From Aequorivita soesokkakensis (GTDB taxonomy: Bacteria > Bacteroidota > Bacteroidia > Flavobacteriales > Flavobacteriaceae): DNA of 64,000 bases. The position numbers and the translations under genes are program-made. The stretch spans positions 62,001-126,000 of the forward strand of contig NZ_LXIE01000001.1 of NCBI RefSeq assembly GCF_001641085.1, in the 5' to 3' direction. Under the pieces are notes generated by a model. It searched no databases and had not been told where the DNA came from. It saw only the letters and a list, made by a program, of their open reading frames with translations. Numbering within the stretch: position 1 is the first letter of the stretch; each line of letters starts with the position of its first letter. Shown piece by piece: positions 52,228-62,500 of the stretch.

Positions 52228-52287
52228 TTCTTTAAGTTAAAAGTTTAAAGTTCCAAGTATAAAGTTTAGAACTTTGGAGTTTTTCGA
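52228..52287. repeat. Intergenic AAGTTTAAAGTT-type phrase repeat
   Basis: Short repeated words (AAGTTAAAAGTTTAAAGTT, ATAAAGTTTAGAACTTTGG) with partial self-complementarity. The same style of filler is seen at 47970-48011 and 59035-59095. Confidence 0.45.
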
Positions 52288-52734
52288 TTAATCTTCAAAT
52301 ACTTCAATGGTTACTTCCTTTTCTACCAAATCTGTAAATCTACCTTTATAACGTGTTGCTCTCACCAAATGGTTATCTACCCAATGATAGTTGCCGCCAC
52401 GTGGTTTTCCCATCAACATGCTGTGATATTTAAAACCGTGTTTGTTTAGCCAAGTTTCGGTTACTTCGCGATGCGCTTCAGTACGCGAGGTGAAAAAGCA
52501 AATAATGTGGCCTTCTTCATACCATTTATTCAAAGTTTTTAAAGCATCGGGAAACGGTAAACAAGTTGCCATACGTTCCGGTTCTTCATTGGGAATATCT
52601 TCGGTAATTGTTCCGTCTATATCAATCAAGTAGTTTTTTATTCCTTCGGGAAGAATTGGGCTTACGTGTTCGCCTTTTTCTACTTTCTCGTGCAGCAATT
52701 TTTCTACTTCTTCTTTCTTCATTTCATTAATCAT
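52288..52734 (-). CDS. HAD-like phosphatase domain protein
   Basis: This 148-residue protein has the HAD motif I YLIDIDGTITED (36-47, Asp pair at DIDGT), then CFFTSRTEAHR as motif II and a lysine in MGKPRGGNYHWVDNH as motifs III/IV. It lacks a cap domain. It is probably a small phosphatase or nucleotidase, sometimes mislabelled phosphoheptose isomerase. The first ATG or one four codons later (MKKEEVEKLL) may be used. It lies between the two Fe-S electron-transfer genes. Confidence 0.78.
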   Translation of the reverse strand: MINEMKKEEVEKLLHEKVEKGEHVSPILPEGIKNYLIDIDGTITEDIPNEEPERMATCLPFPDALKTLNKWYEEGHIICFFTSRTEAHREVTETWLNKHGFKYHSMLMGKPRGGNYHWVDNHLVRATRYKGRFTDLVEKEVTIEVFED

Positions 52735-52752
52735 TTTTTCACAGTGAGTGAA

Positions 52753-54057
52753 TTAATTTTCATCTTTCCAATTCAATCTATCCATTTGGTTATACGGCCA
52801 AGGCGCACCATTGTTTTCAATATTTGTCATTGCCCCGTTCAATTCCATTGGCGCAGCAGATTGCTCCATTACCAAATATTGGCGCATATCCATAATAATA
52901 CTCAAGGGATCGATGCTCACCGGGCAAGCTTCAACACAAGCGTTGCAGGTTGTACACGCCCAAAGTTCTTCGCGGGTAATATAATCATCCAGCAGTTGTT
53001 TGCCATCGGGTTTAAACTCTCCATTTTTATTGATGTTCTTCCCAACTTCTTCCAAACGGTCACGGGTGTCCATCATTATTTTTCGGGGAGAAAGTTTTTT
53101 ACCGGTAATATTTGCGGGACATTCACTAGTGCAGCGGCCACATTCTGTACAGGTATATGCGTTCAATAATTGAATTTGGTTTAAATCCATCACATCGCTT
53201 GCGCCAAATTTTGCGGGAGCTTCGGTTGCTCCTTCTGCGGGTGCTGCAAATGGATCTACATTTGGATCCATCATCATTTTTACTTCTGCGGTAACGGAAT
53301 CCAAATTTTTGAATTTCCCTTTTGGAACTACTTTTCCTAAGTAAACATTTGGAAAGGCCAAAATAATATGAAGGTGTTTTGAAAAGTATAAATAATTTAG
53401 AAATACCAATATTCCCAAAATATGCAGCCACCATGCGGTGCGTTCAATTATATGCTGCGTTGATTCTGGCGTGCCATTGAAAAAACCGGCAATGTGTTTT
53501 GAAATAATGTTGCCATTATTCATTTCCTGAAAATGGAGGTCCGTGGCGTTCATTAAAAGGAAAAGCGCCATTAAAACCATTTCAAAATAGAGAATGAAGT
53601 TTCCATCATTCTTTGGCCAGCCTTTCATTTCCGGTTTCCAAAAACGCTGCAATTTTAGAACGTTTCTTCGTAACCAAAATAGTACAACGGAAACAAAGAC
53701 GAGTAACGCCAATATTTCAAAGGAAGCTATTAAAAACCCGTAAAATCCTCCCAAGGAAGAAAAGATGCGGTGTGTTCCAAAAATACCGTCTATAATTATT
53801 TCGAGTACTTCAATGTTGATGATTATAAAACCTAAATAAACAATAATGTGAAGTAAACCGGGAATGGGCCGAACCACCATTTTTGATTGCCCCAGCGCAA
53901 TTCGGAAAACGTTGCTCCACCTTTGGCTTATATTATCAGAAGCATCAACCTTTTGGCCCAACTTGATGTTGCGGATTATCTTTCGGATGTTAAGGGTAAA
54001 ATACCCGATACCCGCCGCAAGGGCGATGCAAAAAAGTATATTCGGAATGTACTGCAT
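52753..54057 (-). CDS. Membrane 4Fe-4S (HdrC/NarI-like) electron-transfer protein
   Basis: This 434-residue protein's N-terminal half has five to six membrane helices with histidines suited to haem b or quinone contact (NarI-like). The C-terminal half has two ferredoxin clusters, CTECGRCTSECPANITG (near 310) and CTTCNACVEACPVSIDP (near 370). It resembles HdrDE/DsrMK-type quinone modules. With the CCG protein downstream it probably forms a membrane oxidoreductase; the partner substrate is unknown. MCE gene upstream, 3 bases apart. Confidence 0.85.
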   Translation of the reverse strand: MQYIPNILFCIALAAGIGYFTLNIRKIIRNIKLGQKVDASDNISQRWSNVFRIALGQSKMVVRPIPGLLHIIVYLGFIIINIEVLEIIIDGIFGTHRIFSSLGGFYGFLIASFEILALLVFVSVVLFWLRRNVLKLQRFWKPEMKGWPKNDGNFILYFEMVLMALFLLMNATDLHFQEMNNGNIISKHIAGFFNGTPESTQHIIERTAWWLHILGILVFLNYLYFSKHLHIILAFPNVYLGKVVPKGKFKNLDSVTAEVKMMMDPNVDPFAAPAEGATEAPAKFGASDVMDLNQIQLLNAYTCTECGRCTSECPANITGKKLSPRKIMMDTRDRLEEVGKNINKNGEFKPDGKQLLDDYITREELWACTTCNACVEACPVSIDPLSIIMDMRQYLVMEQSAAPMELNGAMTNIENNGAPWPYNQMDRLNWKDEN

Positions 54058-54060
54058 GGT

Positions 54061-55011
54061 TTATTGGTCTGGGTTGTCCGGCTCTACGTATTCTTTCTGT
54101 TTTTTTCCAAATACAGAGATGTTAACATATCGTTTTGGGTTCAGTTTTACGTCTTGCAGAAGTTGTTCAAGCTGCCTTGAAGCACCTTCTAAATTTTCGT
54201 ACAGTTGTTCGTCTTTTAAAAGTTTTCCTATGGAACCTTCACCATTATCTACGCCAGACACGATCTTATCCATCTTGTCAACCACATTTTGCAGATCTGT
54301 TACCAATTTTCCAGTTTCCAGTTGCGCCAAGGAATCTGTAAGCTGCGAAAGATTGCCTGCGGTTTTATCCAAATTGGTAAATGTATTATCCAGTTTTCCT
54401 GTATTGTTGGCAAGAATATGATTCAGGTTTTCAGAGACCCCGGAGAAGGAATTGAGGGTTTTATTAAGATTTGCGATTGCTTCTTTCAAATTTTTTCTGG
54501 TGTCTTCATCAACAATTGCAGTATAACTTAATAATAGGGTATCAACGGTTGCGAGGGTATTGTTCACTTTTTTCTCCAAAGGGCCAAGGGCTTTTGTAAC
54601 CGCGGTAAGCATTCCATCTTCTGTTTCCCCGCGAAGGGTGTCTCCGCTCTTGGCTAAATTATTCGCATCATATTCTGGGAATATTCCCAAGGATTTACCG
54701 CCTATAAGTCCTGTGCTGTATATTCTAACAACACTATTTTTCGAAAAATCAAAATCTTCCTCAACGGTAAATTTTACAACAAGTCCTCCTTTTTCATTGG
54801 CAAAACTGATGTCTTGCACCTTTCCTACGGTTAAACCGTTAATGGTTACGGGAGCCGCTTTTGCCAAGCCTTCCACGTTTTGATATTTTACGTAGAATTC
54901 CCGGTTTTTGTCAAGCAGGTTGGTTCCTTTTAAAAAACTGTAGCCAAAAATCAATAATAATATGGCGCCAATGGCGAGAATTCCGGTTTTAACTTCTTTC
55001 GATAGTCTCAA
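54061..55011 (-). CDS. MCE/MlaD-family phospholipid-transport protein
   Basis: This 316-residue protein has an N-terminal anchor helix (about 10-28, TGILAIGAILLLIFGYSFL), then one MCE domain (about 38-115: GLAKAAPVTINGLTVGKVQDI) and a long helical tail rich in Asn and Leu. MlaD proteins form hexameric rings that move lipids between membranes. The start is 54 bases past the amidase gene, and the membrane Fe-S gene follows after 3 bases. No MlaE/MlaF genes are in the window. Confidence 0.9.
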   Translation of the reverse strand: MRLSKEVKTGILAIGAILLLIFGYSFLKGTNLLDKNREFYVKYQNVEGLAKAAPVTINGLTVGKVQDISFANEKGGLVVKFTVEEDFDFSKNSVVRIYSTGLIGGKSLGIFPEYDANNLAKSGDTLRGETEDGMLTAVTKALGPLEKKVNNTLATVDTLLLSYTAIVDEDTRKNLKEAIANLNKTLNSFSGVSENLNHILANNTGKLDNTFTNLDKTAGNLSQLTDSLAQLETGKLVTDLQNVVDKMDKIVSGVDNGEGSIGKLLKDEQLYENLEGASRQLEQLLQDVKLNPKRYVNISVFGKKQKEYVEPDNPDQ

Positions 55012-55049
55012 GATTGTAATTTTAGATTTTGAACAAATTTAAGTGATAA

Positions 55050-55078
55050 ATATAAAGAAAGCCCTTTAATTGGCTTTC
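55050..55078 (-). terminator. Terminator overlapping the end of the amidase gene
   Basis: On the minus strand GAAAGCC (plus 55072-55078) pairs with GGCTTTC (plus 55057-55063), then T-rich sequence. It overlaps the stop region of the amidase gene. Confidence 0.5.
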
Positions 55079-56187
55079 GATTTTAACACTTCTGGTAGAT
55101 TAACTTTTTTTCCTTTTTTAAAAGCGACAACATATGCAGAGGGATACCCTTTTTGTTGTACAAAGGTTTTCATAACCTGAATTTTATTGTAATCTGAAGT
55201 TTCCCCGTAATAATATTTAAATAATCCATTTTCCTTTTCACGAGTTACTTCTTTCAGTCCCTTAAAGTTACTTGGCTTGGGATCCAGTTTTTTACCGCTG
55301 GCTGCCAATTGCACTTTAAAGGTAACGCCTTCATATATATCTTCTTTTGTGGTTTCAATAACTTTATCTACCTGAATTTGTTCAATCTCGGGGTCTTTTA
55401 TTTTTTCATTGGCAACGGAAAGACTGCTTATATATGTTTTGATAGCATTCCCTATTTCGCGCGCCATTTCAATCTGTCCCTTTGCGGAATTTAGATACGC
55501 CCCTTCATTTTTATTGGTAAGAAAACCCGTTTCAATCAAAACACTGGGCATATAGGTATTGTGAAGCACCCAAAACCCCGCTTGCTTAACACTTCGGTCA
55601 TTTTGCTTTAAATTATTCACAATATTGTTTTGCACCAAACTTGCCAAAAGAATGCTTTGGTCTAAATATTCTTCTTGCATCAATACCATCCCAATCAATG
55701 ATTCTGGGGCATTTGGATCAAAACCACCGTATTTTTCCTGATAATTATCTTCCAAATAAATCACTTCGTTTTCCTTTTTGGCAACCTCAAAGTTAGCCTG
55801 GCTTTTATGAAGACCGAGCACAAAGGTTTCTGTTCCATACGCTTGGCTTTTATGTGCATTACAGTGCACAGAGACAAAAAGATCTGCATCTGCCCTATTT
55901 GCAATTGCAGCACGCTCGCGCAATTCAATAAAAACATTTGTTTTGCGCGTGTAGATTACTTTTACGTTTGGAAGTTTTTCAAGCTCGGCACCTACTTTCA
56001 ATACAATGCTCAGCGCTATTTCAGATTCTTTATAGCCATTGCCAATATTCCCCGTATCGTGACCTCCGTGACCCGCATCCAACACCACAACAAAGGGTTT
56101 TATAGGGTTTTCAGCTGCAGAAGCAGTGAAGAAAAAAAATGAAATACTTATAATTAATACGAAAGAAGAAAGAAATTTCGTTTGCAT
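55066..56187 (-). CDS. N-acetylmuramoyl-L-alanine amidase (AmiC-type)
   Basis: This 373-residue periplasmic hydrolase has a signal peptide (1-25, ending ASAAE). An Amidase_3 domain (about 30-245) has zinc ligands in VVLDAGHGGHD, the Glu of YKESEIALSI, VSVHCNAHK and the catalytic Glu in VLIETGFLTN. A C-terminal SPOR-like region (285-373: VTFKVQLAASGKKLD) may bind septal peptidoglycan. It splits daughter cells by removing stem peptides. It is divergent from lptD, pairing two envelope genes. Confidence 0.93.
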   Translation of the reverse strand: MQTKFLSSFVLIISISFFFFTASAAENPIKPFVVVLDAGHGGHDTGNIGNGYKESEIALSIVLKVGAELEKLPNVKVIYTRKTNVFIELRERAAIANRADADLFVSVHCNAHKSQAYGTETFVLGLHKSQANFEVAKKENEVIYLEDNYQEKYGGFDPNAPESLIGMVLMQEEYLDQSILLASLVQNNIVNNLKQNDRSVKQAGFWVLHNTYMPSVLIETGFLTNKNEGAYLNSAKGQIEMAREIGNAIKTYISSLSVANEKIKDPEIEQIQVDKVIETTKEDIYEGVTFKVQLAASGKKLDPKPSNFKGLKEVTREKENGLFKYYYGETSDYNKIQVMKTFVQQKGYPSAYVVAFKKGKKVNLPEVLKSKAN

Positions 56188-56317
56188 ATACCTGTTAACG
56201 ATTAATAAAATTTGATATTTTAAAAAAATGATTTAAAAAAACGTACCCGAAAAAATATGTTTATTTTTGACCGTTTCAAATACTGAGCCAAATCTACAAA
56301 ATAATAGCATCGTAGCA

Positions 56318-59026
56318 TTGCAGACCAACAGGCATTACTTAACAATCTTCTTAACATTCCTGCTTCTTGGCAGTGCAGTTTTGCATGCGCAGGACATTCC
56401 GCCAAAAAACGAAGCCAATATCCCGAAAACCACTAAAGACGATACAATTTCGGTAAACCTGAAACCAATTATTGGCGAAATAAGCGAACAGGCCCAAGAT
56501 ACCGTTAAAACCGATTCCGTAAAGCCTCCCAAAGAAACCTTGAGCAATGTTGTGGACTATTATGGGGAAGATTACGTCTTTTTGGACAGAAAGGAAAACA
56601 AGGTGTATATGTACAACAAAGCATATATAATCTATGAAGATATGCGCATTGATGCGGGAATGATTATCCTCGACTACAATAAAAACGAAGTATATGCCAA
56701 AGGAATTGACAGTGCAGGCGTTTATAGCCAACGCCCCGTATTTGTGCAAGGGCAAAATCGTGTGGAACCCGATTCCATCAGGCATAATTTTGAAACTGAA
56801 AAAACGCTTGTTTTTAATAGCCGAACAGAACAAAATGGCATTAGTACAATTGCTGAAGTAACAAAAAAAATAAACGATTCCGTAATCTATCTTCGGAATG
56901 TGAAGTTTACCACCTCAAAAAATATTGACGATCCCGAATATTATTTTTACACCCGAAAGGCAAAATTTGTCCCAGGAAAGAAAGTAGTTACGGGGCTCAC
57001 CAATATGTATATTGCAGATGTGCCTACGCCTGTTGGGCTGCCCTTCGCCTTTTTTCCTTTAACTGCAGATCGCACTTCCGGCTTTATTATTCCTACGTTT
57101 GGACAAAACAACAATCGAGGTTTCTTCTTTCAGAATGGGGGGTATTATTTTGCCATCAATGATTATTTGGATTTTAGCTTGCTGGGCGATTATTACACCA
57201 ATGGAAGCTATGCGCTACGCGGGGAAACCAGTTATGCACTACGGTATAAGTTCAAGGGAAATTTAAGTGCGCGTTATGAAAGCCTTGTAAACAGCGAACG
57301 TGGTTTTCCAGATTTTAGCGAGAGCAGTATTTACAATATACGTTGGACGCATTCCCAAGACACAAAAAGCAGCCCAAGTTCACGTTTTTCGGCTTCGGTG
57401 AATATTGGTAGCAGTAAATATTTTACGCAGTCCATTAGTCAAACCAACAATGCGAGTGCGCTTGTAAACACTTTGAGCTCCTCTATTTCCTATTCAAAAA
57501 CTTTTGAAGGGGAACCGCAGGTAAATCTTTCCGTTGCCGCAACCCATTCGCAGAATACGCAGACGGAACAAATTTCAATGTCTTTGCCAAACCTGAACAC
57601 AAGTGTTTCGAGAATTTATCCATTCGCCCCCAAAGATGGTATAAAAAAGGGCATTATTGAAAACATAAACTTTCAATACGATCTTACTGCCGAAAACCGA
57701 ATCCAGACCACGGATTCGCTTTTCTTTAAATCTGAAATGTTCAATACCGCACAGATTGGCGCGCAGCACAGTATTCCTGTTACAACAAACTTCAAGATTC
57801 TTAAGTATTTAAGTGCTTCCATGGGAACCAATTACCGCGAAACCTGGGTTTTGAAAAGCACCCGACAGCGTTACGACGAAACCGCAAATAATGGTTTGGG
57901 CGGTATCGTTAAAGACACTGTTTCCGGCTTTGAAAGCTACCGAACCTATAATTTTTCAACCAGTTTGGGAACCACGGTTTACGGTCTTTTCAATTTTGGA
58001 ACGGACAAGAAAATACAGGCCATCCGCCACGTAATGCGTCCTTCCATTGGGTATAACATCAATCCTGCTTTTGATAGGTATTATGATGAATTTATTGTGC
58101 CGGCCACTGCAGGTGAAGCTGCCCAAGTTGTGCAATACTCCCGTTTTGAGAATACCCTATACGGGGCACCAAGCAAAGTGTATTCCAGCAGCATCGGGAT
58201 GTCACTTAGCAATACTTTTGAAGCAAAAATCAGGGATCGCGATACCACCGCTTTGGAACCCAAAAAAGTTACGTTGCTAAATAACCTTAACTTTTCTACG
58301 GCTTATAATCTTGCTGGCGATTCATTGCAATGGAGCCCTTTGCAGTTTTCGGGAAGCATCCCCATTATTCCCAAGTTGGATTTCAACTTCAGCGGTACCT
58401 TAGATCCCTATGCACTTGACAACAATAACCAAAAGATAGATGTTTTCAATATAAACAATGGCGGAAGTCTTTTCAGGCTTACCAATGCCAATGTGAGCAT
58501 CAATTATTCCTTCTCCAGTAAAGATTTTGAAACAAAAACAAAAGATACTGATAGAATAGAAAACGAAACTTTTAGGAATGGCGGACGACCCGATGACCTT
58601 TTTGGGGAAGCCGCAGACATTTATGACGGTCAAATTTATAAAGAAGGAGATGACGATGTAGATAAAACCAATATTGAATGGTACAATTACAACATCCCCT
58701 GGGATGTACGTTTTGCCTACACCATAACTTACGGCAACAATCAACGGCAGAGCGAAATTTCCAGCCAATCGTTTATGATGAGCACCAATATGGAACTGGC
58801 ACCTCGTTGGACGGTGGGCGTTTCCTCGGGTTATGATTTTAAAAATAAGGGGGTTACCTTAACACAGTTCCGTTTCCAGCGCGATCTGGAAAGCTGGCAA
58901 ATGAGTTTTAACTGGACGCCCATTGGAAGCATCAATACCGCTTGGTATTTCTTTATTGGGATAAAATCATCTGTGCTTAGTGATATTAAATACGATAAAC
59001 GGAGGGAGAGCGATAAACGCTTGTAG
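56318..59026 (+). CDS. lptD: LPS-assembly protein LptD (OstA-like)
   Basis: This outer-membrane protein of about 902 residues has a signal sequence after QTNRHY, then an OstA/LptA-like beta-jellyroll (about 60-250) and a large LptD beta-barrel ending in a charged tail. It inserts LPS into the outer leaflet. There is no ATG in frame: TTG 56318 (M-QTNRHYLTIF) or TTG 56267 must serve. TATTTTTG (56262-56269), a good -7 box, overlaps the first TTG, so the later one is favoured. It is divergent from the amidase gene. Confidence 0.85.
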   Translation: MQTNRHYLTIFLTFLLLGSAVLHAQDIPPKNEANIPKTTKDDTISVNLKPIIGEISEQAQDTVKTDSVKPPKETLSNVVDYYGEDYVFLDRKENKVYMYNKAYIIYEDMRIDAGMIILDYNKNEVYAKGIDSAGVYSQRPVFVQGQNRVEPDSIRHNFETEKTLVFNSRTEQNGISTIAEVTKKINDSVIYLRNVKFTTSKNIDDPEYYFYTRKAKFVPGKKVVTGLTNMYIADVPTPVGLPFAFFPLTADRTSGFIIPTFGQNNNRGFFFQNGGYYFAINDYLDFSLLGDYYTNGSYALRGETSYALRYKFKGNLSARYESLVNSERGFPDFSESSIYNIRWTHSQDTKSSPSSRFSASVNIGSSKYFTQSISQTNNASALVNTLSSSISYSKTFEGEPQVNLSVAATHSQNTQTEQISMSLPNLNTSVSRIYPFAPKDGIKKGIIENINFQYDLTAENRIQTTDSLFFKSEMFNTAQIGAQHSIPVTTNFKILKYLSASMGTNYRETWVLKSTRQRYDETANNGLGGIVKDTVSGFESYRTYNFSTSLGTTVYGLFNFGTDKKIQAIRHVMRPSIGYNINPAFDRYYDEFIVPATAGEAAQVVQYSRFENTLYGAPSKVYSSSIGMSLSNTFEAKIRDRDTTALEPKKVTLLNNLNFSTAYNLAGDSLQWSPLQFSGSIPIIPKLDFNFSGTLDPYALDNNNQKIDVFNINNGGSLFRLTNANVSINYSFSSKDFETKTKDTDRIENETFRNGGRPDDLFGEAADIYDGQIYKEGDDDVDKTNIEWYNYNIPWDVRFAYTITYGNNQRQSEISSQSFMMSTNMELAPRWTVGVSSGYDFKNKGVTLTQFRFQRDLESWQMSFNWTPIGSINTAWYFFIGIKSSVLSDIKYDKRRESDKRL

Positions 59027-59104
59027 CTTTTATATTTTGGGGTTTATAGTTTTTAGTTAAACCAAAACCACAAACTATAATCCATAAACTTTAAATAAAA
59101 AATT

Positions 59105-59485
59105 ATGAAAAAAATAATCACCACTCCCCACGCGCCTGCACCAATCGGGCCTTACAATCAAGCTGTACTTAACGGAAATATGCTCTACACTTCTGGGCAG
59201 ATTGCCATTGATCCCAGAACAGGAAACTTGGTTACGGACGATATTAAAACTGAAACCAAACTCGTGATGGAAAACCTAAAAGCCATCCTTACGGAAGCGG
59301 GAATGACGTTTGAAAATGTACTTAAAAGCACTATTTTTATTAGCGATATGCACAACTTCGCAGCAATTAATGAAGTGTACGCAAGTTACTTTAACGAAGC
59401 CACTGCTCCGGCCCGCGAAACTGTTGAAGTTGCAAACTTGCCTAAGTTTGTTAATGTGGAGATTTCTGTGGTTGCTTCGCTTTAA
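59105..59485 (+). CDS. ridA: RidA/YER057c/UK114 family deaminase
   Basis: This 126-residue protein has the family signature with the catalytic-pocket arginine (ATAPARETVEVANLP) and opening HAPAPIGPYNQAV. It hydrolyses reactive enamine/imine intermediates to ketones and ammonia. It follows lptD after 78 bases that contain an inverted repeat (TTTATAGTTT with AAACTATAAT). Normal length. Confidence 0.95.
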   Translation: MKKIITTPHAPAPIGPYNQAVLNGNMLYTSGQIAIDPRTGNLVTDDIKTETKLVMENLKAILTEAGMTFENVLKSTIFISDMHNFAAINEVYASYFNEATAPARETVEVANLPKFVNVEISVVASL

Positions 59486-59510
59486 TTCAATAGTTATAGC
59501 TTAGCTCCAT

Positions 59511-62500
59511 TTACTCTCCTTCCTCTTCCACTTTAGTACCCTGTGGTTTAAAATCTACCGGAGCACTATTGTCATCCGGTGTTACGGGCAGTTCTTCTTC
59601 AGTTTCCACTTTCTTGTTGAAGAGTTTTCTGTAAAGCTCCTGAAAGGTATTGAAATCCACCGAATACGAAATTCCCGTACCCTGTTCAAAAATTTGGTCT
59701 TCGCCAATAAATTGTAAATCTGCCTGACGGTTAAAGAATTTCATCCGTAGACTTCCGTCTTCATTTATGAGCCATTGCACTTCCACATCACCAGCCACGG
59801 CATTGTCGTTGGCACCACCCACGGGCACACCTACTTTTCCATTGATAATAATACGATCACTAATTTGTGTGGAAAGTGTAATCCCAAAACGATCTGCAGT
59901 TTCTTGATTTGGTGTTCTATTACCTACTTCATAATCCAAACCAACACGGAACTTGCCGTCCTGGTTCGCAAAAAGACTGCTCACAAGTGAAGAAACCCTA
60001 TCGGCCACAGTTCCCGCAAAGGCGTTGGAGCCTGCATAATTATCATTTACAAAAGAATTGGACGCCAGCAAGAAAAGCGCTTGATTCTGCATCTGTTCCT
60101 GATTTTGCAGTTTATACTGTAACTCGCTTTTTAAAGTGGAACTAACCCTTGGGAAATCTATGCTAAAAGAGAGCTCGGGTTGTTCCAGTTGGCCTTCAAG
60201 GCCAACATACACTTCTACAGGTATTTTAGTATTAGCAGAAGGATTGTCCAATAAAACAGATGGATTAGCTTGTGTTCTATATACTGCGCTTAGGTTTAGA
60301 TTTGCCTTTTCAGGTGCGCCGTCCCAAGTAATATTTCCTCCGGGAACAACATCTATTGTTCGTTGTATAATTCCACCGTATCTAAAATCATATTGCCCTT
60401 CATAAACTTGAAAATCGCCATACATCTGGAATTTTCCGTTGGTGTTTATTTCGATAAGTAGAATTCCAGCCCCACGGCCTTTTAATGTGGAATTATTTAC
60501 TTTGTCCACCACTACTTCTACTTCTGCATTTTTGTTGATGTCCAGATCAAAATTAAGGGACAATCCTTTCACATCTTCAGAAACTATGGTTTCTCCATTA
60601 ATACGCGCTTCTTTTTCCTCAGGCGAAAGAAAATGCACAAACGAATCGTCACTAATAGATTCCGTATCGCTTATTGGTATCTTGAAGGTTGTACCCTCTT
60701 CCGTTGTTGCATTTACATCTATCACAAGCTCGTCAATGGGGCCCCTGATTTTTGCGTCGCCGCTAATAAATGCAGTTCCGTAATAAAGTGCGTCTTCATC
60801 AGGCGGCGTATCTAAAACCAACAGTCTTTCCGGAGCATCTATATTCAAGTTCAGCTCCCAATTGCCAAAATTGGTGTGCGTAGCGTTTCCGGAGAGCAGT
60901 CCTTCGGTTTTGTATTTGGTATCGGTAATATTTGTATAACCTATTTGGAACTTATTTTTGGTAACAATAATCTGTGCGTTGTTTTCAATATCGAAATCCG
61001 TGTTTAAATACGGAATTTTCAACCCGCTGTTTTCCAAAGAAAAGCGCCCTAAAATATCCGGCGATTTGTAACTGCCGGAAACTTTTGCATTTCCGGAAAT
61101 CAACCCGCGAATGTTGGTAATTACATCCCCGCCAAACGGACTGAAAGCTTGCATATTGAACTGGTTTAAATCCACATTCATCTGTATTTGCGGGTTTCGG
61201 GGTGAAACATCAATCTCACCCACGGCGTTTATTGATTTCACATCATTGTTTGTGAGCGAAGTGTTTATGCGGTATTTGGTAAGATCTTCATTCCCGTCAA
61301 TCTTCAAACTTAAATCCCCAAAAGGAATTTCATTGATGTTAACGTCATCAATAGTTACGGTACTATTTGGGTAATATGCGCCATTTTTCTGAAGAAAATC
61401 AAATTTTCCATTCATGTTTCCTTTAAGGCGTAAACTGTCAATTTCTGGGGTTATGTCGCCAATATTGACATCTTTAAAGCGAACTTTTAAATCCTTGTAA
61501 GTAGAATCCCGAAGAACCCCAGCCATTTGTATCAGTTGTTCTTCGTGACTTAAAACCAAGGAATCAATACGGATTTCGGTAAAATTATCATCAAAAACAA
61601 CTTTGTTCAAGCGGTTGTTGTTTTCATTTAAATACCAAACCTTGCCTTTATAGGTTATATCAGACTTTTTAACGCCAATAACAGATTTTCCCGCAGGGTT
61701 GATGGTGTGATAAAGTGAAAGATTAAAAAGATCCTCTTTTTTGGTACCACCCGCAAATTCCGAACGCACATACATAGTATCGTTCAAGGTTTTGTTGATG
61801 ATGTTTAAATCTTTGATGTTATAAAATCCCGTGTAAACAGAATCGGCAGCTATATATGTGTTATATAAAGGGTTATCATTATCTACCTGAATGTTCAATT
61901 TACCTATGTAATTATCAAAAAGCAAAATTTCCGGCGAACGGAAATCGAGTTTAAACTTTGATTCATCCGAAGAAACAGAACCTTTTACCTGCGTATTATC
62001 CCCCAGTTTTAATTGGGGCACGAAGACGTCAACAATTTTATTATAAACAACAAATTCGTAATCAATATATTGATTCGTTGTGACCTCCTGCGGAATATAA
62101 TTCGCATAAATACTGGCAATTCCATTCTGGAAAAGGTTGGGAATATCTTCAATTAAAAACTCCCCGGAAATCTTTCCGTTTATTATATCTGGTGAATTTA
62201 TTTCAATAGTGCGAACTTTTCCCTCAAAAGAGGAAGTAATGGTGAAATCATCAAAATAGTAATAGTCTCGTTCGTTTTGGTAAAAAGTTTGGGCGAAATT
62301 GATTGTGCCAACAACATCGTCAATGGTTTTTCCCTCCATATCAACCACCACTTTTCCCGTAAAGACGGAAATGCTATCACGCTTTATTAAATTCAGTTTG
62401 TTCAAATCTGAATATTCAATATCTGCCTCGAAATCAAGCTGGTTTGTCTCTGCCGAAGCATCAATCAAACCTTTAAATTGCAACTTCAAGTTTGGGTCGT

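Noticed and set aside
56351-56833. 160-codon open frame antisense to lptD
   Set aside because: Mirror of the lptD N-terminal region; no start context or domain.
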